This document shows, piece by piece, positions 42,201 to 54,200 of a stretch of DNA of 64,000 nucleotides. The position numbers were made by a program, and so were the translations under genes. The DNA is taken from contig JAZGUH010000225.1 of assembly GCA_037893225.1 (NCBI GenBank), positions 1,240,001 through 1,304,000 of the forward strand, read 5' to 3'. The DNA comes from Hippasteria phrygiana. Its lineage: Eukaryota > Echinodermata > Asteroidea > Valvatida > Goniasteridae. The notes below the pieces were generated by a model. That model ran no database searches, was not told the DNA's origin, and saw only the letters and a list, made by a program, of their open reading frames with translations. The stretch's first letter is position 1. Every line of letters starts with the position of its first letter.

Positions 42201-45200
42201 TGCATATATTTTTTTACAGATTCATGCGGGAATACAGACAATTTCACCAAACTGCTAATCTCACAATTTCACTGAGCACGGAAAAAGGTTTGCTTAGCCA
42301 AAATTGATTACCAACAAACTACACATGATGTCCACCGCACATAACCCGATCTCAGCCGATTTTTGCTCAGCATTCAGCATGAGCAATATTCTCTGCTTAG
42401 TAGCTCCAGAAAGATGCTAAGCAGAAAGAACCACTCAGCAAAATTTTGAACTAGGCAAAAATCTAGTACTGTACATTGCATGTCATTTTGACTGGTAACC
42501 TGTTATTATTAAGCAAATGATTTGTTGTGCTTAAAAAATTTGTGTGGTTAGCAGCACCATGAATTTGGGGCCCTGGGCATTGATGGGGTGTGGAAGTAGT
42601 CCATGTAGGAGGTCAAGAAGAAAGATAAACCTGACTTACCTGAAGTTGTGACAACTGCTGCTGGCTATCTTCCAGACTGGCTCCGTCGGGTAGCGTCCCC
42701 TGGGTGGTCAGCTGCTGCGAGATGTCCAGCAGGGCCTTCTCAGCTTCCTGTAAGGCATCCTGATACCCCTGGTGCTCTGTCACACTGTGTGTCAGGGTGT
42801 CTGTCACATCCTGAAAGGGAAAGGGGGGCGGGAACACCATTGTTGTGTGACAATCACTGTGATGTAATTTATAATAAAATGTGCTATGTATGCTCTTTTT
42901 AATGAAAGCAAAAATGTCTGTAAGTCCAAAAATGTCTGTAAGACTTACTTTTTAGGATCTGATCATATATCGAGACAAGTTGCTCGAAGACACACAGTTG
43001 TAAGGGCACAAAAGAGGTACGCTGATAAGTAAATTTCATTTAATTTGCTTCTTTAACCCTAACCCCCCATGGTGCATCATATTAAAATTGGAGGATTTCG
43101 AACTTTTAGGGTTATTTAAAATACTGTGTACATAGATTATATTAATCAATTATATCAATCAATCAATTATATTGTATCCTTTGGTTTTTTTCTACATGCA
43201 TGTACATATTGTAATAAATAACAGCATTGAAATAAATGTTACTGTTTGATAATACACCCAAACTAAAGAGACATTATGCCTTGCCTTGGCAGATACAAAG
43301 TGAATACAGACGTAAGAAAGATTTGTTTCTTTATAATAGAACATTTGTAATTTAATGTATGATTGAGTATGTAAATACCAGCAATCGTGGACTAGGGACA
43401 AAAGGGTTAGGGCACAGACAAAGGGTCCACGATTGACCGAACGTCCACGATTAAAATTTGTGTACAAAACATATAGGAGGCCTTCCGAAAAAGTTAGAGT
43501 ACAAACAAAAGAGGGGCAATAGGGAGTATAGGTTGCCAGTATTTACACTCTAGCATACACCTAGTTATGGGGACAATTTCTTTTGCTTGAAAAAATCTGA
43601 CCGAGTTGTGGGGACATTTTTTGTCCCCATAACGTTTTGGGTCTCCAATAAAGGGGTCTAGAGGTAAATTTTGGTTAGGGTTATATGAAAGAAAATGGCT
43701 TATATTGAACATTTTGGGTCGAAAGAATTTTCAGGGTTTGAGTATAGAGAGATTTTCCTTAAGCACACGAACCCTATAGGATGTCCCCATAACCCAATGT
43801 GCGAAGAGTATACAAACACTTCTGTGTGTTTGTTTGCTTTTTCTCTAAAGTTTATATTTCTTAGATCACTGTGTCAGACTCATGAAGTTAGATAGTTAAT
43901 GACATGGAGGGTTAATTAAAGGTATCACTGGAAGAGGTCAAGGAATGACCGATGTCAGCAGGGGTGGGCTTAAGCAATTATCATCCCTTGTTGGTAGGAC
44001 AGACATGTCCCCATACTGTAGTTTATAGCCCCGTGTTCTGACTCATTTCAAAACTTGTCTTGTCTTCTGTTCTTACAGCTTTTGACCATTTCAAGGGTAC
44101 AATTTAAATAATTTTCATAACTTCAGTACTCTGTTCATCAAAACATCCATGTATCAAGCAAGAAAACGTACCTTGGACCTGATGCAGAGTGCCTCATAGC
44201 GAGTCCCGAGGTCCCTGGCCTGCCCCTCTACGTCCACTGATCCCGTGTCATGCTCAAGAACTTTCTGTGCTTTCTGCTCCATGTCCTGGAAATTCATCCC
44301 GTGGGAGGTAATCTCACTCTCAAGTGCCTGCGACAAGGGAACGGTAAACACATTACAAACAACAGCTGCCAACATTTTTAAAATTCCAATTAGTAATAAA
44401 CCCACGCAATAATTTTAAACCACATGTATATCATGTGTACATTTTTTTCTGATTTCTACAGATTAAATTTATGAACTAGATGGTGCCCTAGCAGCACTGA
44501 TACTGTACTATTCTATGCTTGTGGAGTTAGCAGAGAATTTTCTATCTGCTCCATGTGTCAAGTTGTTTAGGGTAATGTCTAGCCTAGCAGCGAGAGCCAA
44601 GGGTGGGCATATATGGCACTTGGGTACAGTTGAAAACTTAGCCATATGTAAATACTTTTGTATGTGTGTACATATTCATTTTTAATAAAAAATGTACGCA
44701 GGCCCCAATGGAAACCAGTTTTAAACTGTTTGGGCACACCCTGGGTAAAGACATAAATATATAAATGTACCCATTCTTAATTACATGCTAAGGTTAAGCC
44801 TTGTGCGTAAACCGCATACAGTGTGCACGACCAATTTCCAAACAGCAATCAAGGGTTATCACTGTTGATTTTCCGGTTTAATTTTCATTCAAACGTCTCA
44901 GTACCTTGAATCTCTCCAGCTGGCTCTTCTTCTCGCCGAGCTCCGCCCTCCTCTCTGGCTCCGCCCCCAACACCTCCTCCATCTCGCCCAGCCAGTCACC
45001 AAACTCCTCCTCCGCCATCTCATACTCACTCCAGCACCGGACCCGCTCTGCCAGAACCTTCCCAGCATCCTTCACTCCATGCACAAGGGAGGCCAGCGAA
45101 GTCGCCAGGTCGGACAGCTGACCTTGGATGACCTCTTGACCTTCCGGGGAAGTCTGCAACAGGATGTGGTGACCCTGGTCCGTGGCTTGATGGCCTTGGG

Positions 45201-48200
45201 ATTCAAGCTCGGTCAGGTGACTGGCCATGGTCTGTAAGAGAAGGAAATCTATTTGGGTGATTTGCAATACAGTGTGCCATTAGATACAGGAGTGAGGCCA
45301 TATTCAGACTTCATATGGGGTTTTCGAAACGCTGGCTTCGGCTTCGTCTCCGACTTCTGAACAGCTGAGAAGAAAACAAAATGTAAGTATTCTAATTTTT
45401 GCTTTCATAATCAACTGAATGAATTTTCCTGAAGCAGAACATGCACTAAAATTTTGAATATTTCCATTTGGTTTGCTTCTCAGTTATTCAGAAGTCGGAG
45501 ACGGAGCCGAAGCCGAGACGAAGCCAGCGTTTTGAAAACCCATAGTCGACAAATGAGCCACAAGTCACCAGAGTTACTTTTGAGCTCTTAAACATATAGA
45601 CTTTCTATACAGTGGAAATCAAGAGGAACTGTCAATGTTTTCACCCACATAATGTTTAAATTCATCAGGATGTCAAACTGAGGATGTCGTACAACAGAAT
45701 GAAAATGAGGAGCTCCTTTCAATACACTTTAAGACTCATTTCGTAGGATCCGGTCACATATAATGTTGTTCATCCAGAGTTGTTTGAAAAGCACACTGAA
45801 GCCTCACAAATATAAACAATTGTTAACCATCCAGAATCTATTAAAAGTTTTTTCAGAGGGGGAGAATTCTGGCGAGGTCATTTTTTTTTTGGCAACCCCA
45901 AAAAGTTGCTCTGAATCCGCCAGTGCACTGTGATACTTACATAAATATAGACAGGGGTCAAGAATGGCACGTATAAATCTGAAGTAGTATAACAATTATT
46001 AAAATAACAGCAGGCTTTCAAACAGACCCAGGTGAAAAAGTGGAAGAATAATAGGATCAAAATAATAAAAAAACAGTAAAAAAGTAGGACTTTGGAGGAC
46101 AAAATCAGGATAAAAGTAGGACTTTCGCAGGCTTTCAGGAGTAGTTTTCGTTGATACTCACCCGTGTCCACAGCATCACAAGCCTCATTTGGCATGTTCT
46201 CTACTCGCAAAAAAAATGGTGCTTCATCCTCAACTTAGCTAAAGTAAAGCTGCAGTACTCCTGCACCCAAGCCCTCCCTTTATAGTGTGATTTTCATATG
46301 ACAGTGTGCAACACTTTTATGAAAAATATTCAATGAGATTTCATTTTTCAAAGTTCCTAGACAAAAAAGTAGAAAAACGTAGGAAAAAGTAGCAAAAAAA
46401 TATGAATTTCAAGAAAAATTTAGGAAAAGTAGGAGCAAGGTAATAAAAGTTTGGAAAAAGTAGGAAAAGTAGGAATACTTTAAACAGATCGTTGACAAAT
46501 AAAACAAGTAGAACTTGAAGAAAATATATGAGCTGTGCCAAACCCACCTCAACAGCGGCTAGTTTCTCATCGATGGACGGCCTGTCTCCAGACAGATCCT
46601 TCAAAGGGATCAGCTGCTGCTCCGTCTCCTCCACATACCTCTTGGTTTCCTCCAAGGAGCGGTTGAAGATGTCGTGGTCTTGGACTCTTACCTGGCATAA
46701 CTTGACAGAGGTCTGTAAAATAGATTGTGATTTGGGATGATAAACAAAAAAAGTATGCTTACTTCTTTCTCTGTCGGGGGTGAGATTTGAGGGAAAATAG
46801 AAAAAACATGAAACATTCGGAGGTATTTGATTTGTGTGGCGTTGCTGAAACATGCCTAAGAAACCTGCATTTGCTACCAAAATATATGGTTCAGAAATAG
46901 CAAAAATAGGGTTGTTAGAATTAAAAGTAGACTGTTTCAGGTCGCAGAGGTCATTTTGGAATGATAAAAACAATTCAAGGACAAACAAATCTTGTAGAAA
47001 TCTAGAAGATATGCCACCAAAAATCCTATAAATCTAAGCCTTGCTCTGTGTAAATTAACCCTGCTGGGGAAGCCAGACGCTAAGATGACTTTGATCCATA
47101 ACCATGCTGAATCCAACAAAATCCAACAGCAGGGACATTTCTGTTGGATCTTGGTGATCTGAGGATTTGAAAGTATAGAGTTCAAACAGAGTATAGAAGG
47201 TTTGTGGTATCACCATGTGAAATTGATCTCTTTTGAGTTGTGTGGATCTGAGAAGAACCGGTTTGTTTTAACTTGATTTTTGGAACAGTATGCTCTGTTT
47301 TTCATCAGGAGTTGACCAAATATCTTTTGTGCTAGCTGTTGGATCATGTTGAATTAAGCAGGCTTCACAAACATAACTGAGTTGGTGACTTAACAGATCT
47401 CTCTCATAGGATGCCATCTTCGTAGGAAAATTATAACTGCCTGTTTAACACCATCAGGTGCGTGTACGCGCAATGTGCAAAATATTCTAAACCCGCGCGC
47501 ATTTTGCTCGAAATTTCTCCAAAATAAGGTGCAGCCGATGCGCGTCACGAAAATTTGACACCCAAAATGACGATGCAATCTGTAGGAAGTGACGTCATTT
47601 GAGAGAGAACTATTAGAAAGCAGCATAAACTAAGCTTTCATCTGGTGTCTCTGGGGCCTTCGTGGGTCATACAATCTTGAGATGCGATTGTTGGAAATTG
47701 TACTTTTTCATAGGGTTAGCAAAGCCTTACTGCAGAAAATAAGCTTGCAAACATTTGTACATTATCAGTGACCACAGGTTCCAACTAATTGACATTCTTT
47801 TTCCGTATGTGTACGGAAATATGAAAAACCTAAAAAACATTTCCCGTCTCCAACTTAAATGAACAATTACATGGGAACACTGAGCGACTCTTGGCTGCTT
47901 GCTATTGTTGCATTATTACTTTCTGCAAAGTTTGCTCCTAAGGAGTTAGCAAACTTTCTGTTGTGCTTACTGCTTATTGTCTCTGTGAAATGGAAAAAGG
48001 CTCTGCTACCATAACATCGTATACCTAGGAGTGCCATGAAATTGGGCCAAAGTCACAAATATGATAAGCACTTGAGGTCAGTCGTAACGGTGTCACACTG
48101 TGACAAACTTCAGCAATCACTAGATTTAGGAACTAAACAGATTCGAAAATGTATTCAGATTTACCTAGTCAGTTTCCCTTGTGGATTGGTTGACGAATTA

Positions 48201-51200
48201 TAAGTTAAAAAGTCATATCCTCATTGAGTGATCCCCACAATGTCGCTTCCCAGGTTGTATCGTAAAATTGGGTGTGATCCCTGGCTATACGGCATTCTGG
48301 GTTTATGACTTCTGACTAGCGCCCACTCGAACAAAGATACTGACAATTTGGGAGACCGCCAACACAGGGCAAGATAGCTCAGTTGTTGGAGCGCCGGTAC
48401 AGTATTCTGTAGGTCGCAAGGTTCAAATCCCGCTCCTGCCAGTTTTCTTTGTTCACTTTGAAAATGTATTCAAATTTACCTAGTCAGTTTCCCTTGTGAT
48501 TTGATGGTTGACGAAAAAAAAAAAATACATGGAAAATGACTGATTATGTCTATTTAACCTTTGCGTTGTTGACTAATGCCTGGTAGCGAGACCTAGCCTG
48601 AGAAAGCTGCCCACTGACAGTGGAATCCATGGGGTTGTTATGAAGGACAGGGTCTGCACTGGTGACCGAAGCACTGAGATATGTCTCCAGGCTAAAGATT
48701 TCATCTTGGAAGTCCTGGGGAATGTGAGAAATAATGCTTAAGGAACAATATAGAAAACCAAAATATTGCCAATTGCCACAGGAAAATGTTCTTATTTACA
48801 AGAAGCAATGATTGATCTGTCATCCTGTGGAAATACCTTACCTGATTAATTCTATAAGAGTTATGTAAGAAATTGGAAGGCACCAGACTTGTTGTCAACA
48901 TCATGTATTAGAATAATAAAAAATGAAGAATTCTTGCTTAAAAGTAACTCATATAGATAAGAATTTAAATCAACAAAGGATTAAACCAGAAGTCTCTTAA
49001 ATTTGTTGACATAAGATAAACAATGCAATCCATAAAAATCCCCACAAGGCAGTGCTTCTATCCGAGTTAGAGCCTCCTTAGTGGGATACCTCTAGTGGGA
49101 TGTGAACAGTATGTCAATTTTACCTCATAAATTACTAAGGGTTAAAAAAGAGGAAAACATTCACAGCATGTTTGTTTTTTACAGTAAACTATCCAGCTTG
49201 GACATGAAAGTAACAAAATAAGTACAGGTAAGATTTGAAGGTTTGCATGGTGAAAGTAGCAATAAGGTAAAGGTTTGCGGTAGCACCATGTGAAACTTAT
49301 CTCTTTTGTGAGTTTGTGTGGTTCTGAAAAGAACTGGGGAAACTCAAGTACTCAAATTCTTTTCAGAACCACACAAACTGACAAAAGAGATAAGTTTCAC
49401 ATGGTGCTACTGCAAACCCTCACCATAAAATAAGTACACACATCACAAATGTGTGTACATACAACGTGTCTACTAATAAAGAGGACAGTTCTTGCCTGAA
49501 CTTGCTCCAACTTGAAATAGGCTGAAAATATTAAGACTAGCAGAGAACTGCAAGAAAAAAAATCAACGATGAGAAGACTGAAATTGTACCTGAACACTCT
49601 CCAACTGCTGTTGTTTCTCTGGAGCATCTTTCTTCAACTCCAACTCCTTGTTGGTCTCTTTTTCCGCCCCATCCAGACATTCGACCAGCCTCCCATGTTC
49701 CCTCTCGTACTCCTGCCACTGCCGAACAGCACCCTCTAGCGATTCACTGATGTCCTCAGCATCTGTGACCAACTTGAACCAGTCCCGACTGGACTGATCC
49801 AGTTCCTGCTGGATTTTGGCACATCCATCAGGGGAAGTTTCTGTGAGGAGCTGACTACCAAGGGTTTGGGAAGGCCGCAGGAGCTTATCCTTCCAGGATG
49901 GAAGATCGGATCTTAAGGCCTGTTAAAGAGAGAGAAAAATCAGTTGAGTAAATTAGAGGAAAGGGGTAAGAAGTGTTCAGACCTGATTCTATGAAGCAAT
50001 TAAGAAACAGTACAGACGCTGTGGTAATGCACAATTTGGGCGATTCATAATACAGCATACAACCAATGCTTTGCTAGGTAAAGGCCATATTCACAGCTCG
50101 ACATAAGAAACTGGTATGTGTAGTTTGCATTCGAAGAAAAAAATGATAAACGTTAGGAGGGCCTGACATTTTGGATCTTCGTAGAATCTTTCCAAGAAGA
50201 AAAATCATGGCAGCACTTTTACCTTTGGTTAGTTAAATTGGATTAATTTATTCAGAAAAATAAATCTTCACAAATACATTGCATATGAAAAATACAGATA
50301 ATTGACAAAAACACAGTTGTTTATTTCTGGGATAGCCCAAAAAACCCAGTATATAGGTTGATTTTCATTGGCATCCATTGAGTGAATGCAACAACTTTTG
50401 GGTTGAACGTTTAACTATTTGTGAGGCTTCCAAATACTATTGAAATATTGCTAAAATGAAATATCCTGAGAAATACTCCGAACAAATGGTATGATTCAGG
50501 TGACTTGTTGGCCTCTAAGTTTTAGAAATGGACTCAGTTGTAAATGGCCAGCGATGCAATGTATTGGGAATTGCCTTAATTTGTATTAAAATGTATTAAG
50601 AACAAAATACATGTATATTTTTGTACTATGTATATCATTTTGTGAAGTTTGTCAAAATGTTTACATCAAGAGCCATGTAATTCATGTGTTAAACTCACTG
50701 GTGAATCAAAATAGAAAATACAAAATGGCATTATCTTGGGATGCAGCCCTACAAAGAGACATGCATTTACTTACTGTCACATTGGCCACTCGTTGCTTCA
50801 GTATGTCCTTGTTGCCGGCTAGACTGCTGTTGTTTCTCAAGTCCCGATTGGTTGATTCCAACCAATCACAGAGGGCCTTGTGGAGGTCATTGTACTCGAG
50901 GTGGTTCTCCGCTCTCTGGGAAGTGGTTTCAACGGCTGCCTATAAATTCATTTTTTTTAACAATTAAAATCTAATTTCCCCCAAAATGTTTTTATTGAAG
51001 GCTATTAAGTACAAATGAATATTCTGAAGTACATTGTCTTCAGAATAAATAGATGTATTAGGTATATTGAACCATCTAGGGTGAATTTTTCCTATGTAAC
51101 TGTTGACATGTATTCAATATATAACTACTGTAAACTCTCTCGTAAATTAGGGCAAATGGGAATCTAAATCAAATTGTGCATTCTTAGTTCAAAAACCAAG

Positions 51201-54200
51201 AATTCCTATAAGTGCCAACATTTTACATTTCTTCACAACTTCTGCACAAAGCTTTTGATAACAAATTCAGTTCTTCAACTCGTTTTTCCAGCATAAAGCA
51301 GCAACATGTGGATGTTCCACTGATTCCACACTCTGTATTCCAATATCACCAACTCCCAAGGATGTCGTCGAGTCATCACAAGTCCCTGCAAGTCCATCAC
51401 AAACCCTCCAGTCATAATCCCAATCACAAGCTATTCAAATGACTTTGACAAAGGCATTCCTTTGTCATTGTTAATCCAGTTACTTGTGACCGGCTACAAA
51501 CTCCTGATTACCTGAGCAGCTTGCATCAGAGTCTTGTGTCGTCGTGTCATCTGTGAGGCCTTCTCGGTGACTGCATCCTCACCAGTGAGTCTCTGTAGCT
51601 CCTTGGCACCAGCCACGATGGAGTCCAGCGAGTCCTTCTGGAGGGCTACCTCTTCGGCAAAAATCTGGATAGCAGACAAAATGGTGGGTATAATATTACA
51701 ATGACAATTTGATTTTTAATATTGTTACCTGGAAAATGGTTATGGTTGAAGTTTCAGCAAAAAGAGCAGGCAAGTTGGGTAAGAATAGCTCTGAAGAGAA
51801 GACTTGATTGGGTGAAGGACCAGCCTGTGTAAGGACTTGGCTGACACAAATTAGAATGGGCTAGACCAAAGCAGGCCAGTACAGGGATGGCTAATCACGG
51901 GAGGTTAGGTGGGGTGGTAGGGTAGATATGGACAAAGCCAATGTGGGGTGGGGTGGGGTGGGGTGGGGTGGGCTGGGCTGGGCTGAAACAAACCAAAGCA
52001 TCATGCCAGCAAAAGTTAGCCAAATACCAGTCACAAGCAATATGTATGGCATGACGTTCTGGCTGGTAACGTGGTTTGTGCTAAACGAAACTGTTAAAAA
52101 GTTAAAAAGTCGTATCCTCATTAAACTGATACCTAAAGTCAAGTTTGGGCATGATCACTGGCTATACGGCATTAGGGGTTTATGACTAGTACCCCCAACA
52201 AAGATACTGACAATTTGGGAGACCACCAACATAGGGCAAGATAGCTCAGTTGGTCGAATCCCACTCCTGCCAGTTTTCTTTGTTCACTTGGAAATTCATT
52301 CAAATTACCTAGTTTCTCTTACGGTTTGTTTTATGGTGCTTAGAAACTCCATGAAATTTACCCCACATCAAGGCCATCTCTGGGAGGCCAAGCGAGGAAA
52401 GGGTAGGTTAAGCACAGCTGAGCAACCGTAGGGTGGAGCAACCGTAGGTTGGGCCAAACCAGAATATGTCAAGAAAGTCCACACCAGGATGGAAAAAATG
52501 GCCGAGTGTGGGAAGGTTCGGCAAGATTAGGGATGAGGCTGGGCTGACATAGATTGGGCTGAACCTCAAGTGAATAATATTTACTAACTATACCAGTAAA
52601 TTCTGTGCTAATTGGGTTAGCAACGAATTTCTGTGCTGGCGTTGTTAGTACAGAATGGCAAGCATAGAGTTAAGTAGTTGGCAGAACCATGGAATTGGGT
52701 ACAGTTCATGTCAGTCCAGGGAAGGCTGAGCAAGGTAAGGCTGGGAGGGGTGAAGGCATGAAGGGCTGGGCAGGGAAGGAGTGAGTGAGTGAGTGAGTTT
52801 TTGGTTTAACGCCGTGCCGACAACCAGGGTCATATTCACGGCGAGAACATCTCCAATTAAAAACCAAAACAAGGATATGCGAACATTCAAAAGTACAATG
52901 TAAACTGGCAACATTCAAAAGGTTCAGTAAACACTAGTTCATTAAATATAAAGTTGGTGAGAAAATAATTTCTGTGTATAAAAATAGATACAGTCCAGCT
53001 GCTTTCCGTAATGCTTGAGTTAGAGGTGTTGGTACAGTCCAGCTGTTTTCAGAAATGTAAGTACATTATGATATTCACTGTCAAGAATATCTTTTAAAGT
53101 TGCTGCATTCAAATACTGTTGTCTGACAAGGGAGTATTCCTGGCATTCTACAATTATATGGTGAATTGACATTGGGCTATCACAGGGGATGCATTTTGGG
53201 CGAGGTTCTGCCTTCAGCAACCAAGAATGTGTCATCGTGTAATGTCCTATGCGGCATCTAGTTAAAACTACCTGATCTCGCCTTGGCAAGTTCCTATAGG
53301 GTTGCCAAAAGCCAAGGTCAGGTTGTATTAAGTGAAGCTTATTTGATGTTTGTTTTGACCATGTTGCTTGCCATGTGTGCCTTGTGTATGACCAAATAGA
53401 TTGTTTGAAATCAATATGGGGAATAAGGCATGGGTGAAGTGGTATTAAGTTCAGAGCTTGTTTAGCCGCAGCATCTGCTCTTTCATTTCCTGATAGGCCA
53501 ACATGGCTTGGGACCCAGCAGAAGATGATATCGTAGTCCTTTAAATGCAGCTGTGTTAGTTTGTTTAAAACGTCCACTATATAAGGATGATCCATGTTGC
53601 AATTTGTTAGGGCCTGTAGAGTGGATAATGAATCACTAAAAATAATGAAGTTCTTAGTGTTGCACTTTTCTATCACCTTTAATGCTAGAAGAATGGCTCT
53701 AATTTCCGCTGTATAGATTGAGGCTTTGCCTGGGAGGCGAACACTCAGTTCTTTTTGTTTGTAAATAGCAGCTGAGGCTACTTTGTCATTATCTTTTGAG
53801 CAGTCTGTGTAAAAACACCTATAGTTTGGGAATCTAGATTTGAACTCTAAGAGGTCATTTTGGAATACAGATGCATCAGTGTCTGATTTTTTATGTTTGG
53901 TTAAATGTAAGAATACCTGCGGTTGATGGATTTCCCATGGTGGTATTTCCGAAATTTCAGTAGCTGCAATGCTTTGGAGATCTATTAACGAGGCTTCTAT
54001 ATGGGGTTGTATGCGGATGCCCAAAGGCTTGATAGTTTTTGGTTTGGCTGTATGAAGTTGAAGGTAATTTGGGTTGAATACACAATTGTGAGCTGGGTTT
54101 GATGGGTTAGCCGCTAATTTAACAACATATTGTAATGACAGTTTAATACGTCTATTTTCAAGTGGTGGCTCATTAGCTGCAACATACAAGCTTTCTACAG

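Noticed and set aside
46341..46988. 215-codon minus-strand open frame as one exon
   Set aside because: Only 46548-46712 of it fits the spectrin pattern with splice sites. The rest is intron read-through with transposon-like and low-complexity sequence.
48363..48440. A tRNA gene
   Set aside because: The A and B boxes and a possible acceptor stem are present, but the anticodon arm does not fold and the sequence recurs in several SINE copies.
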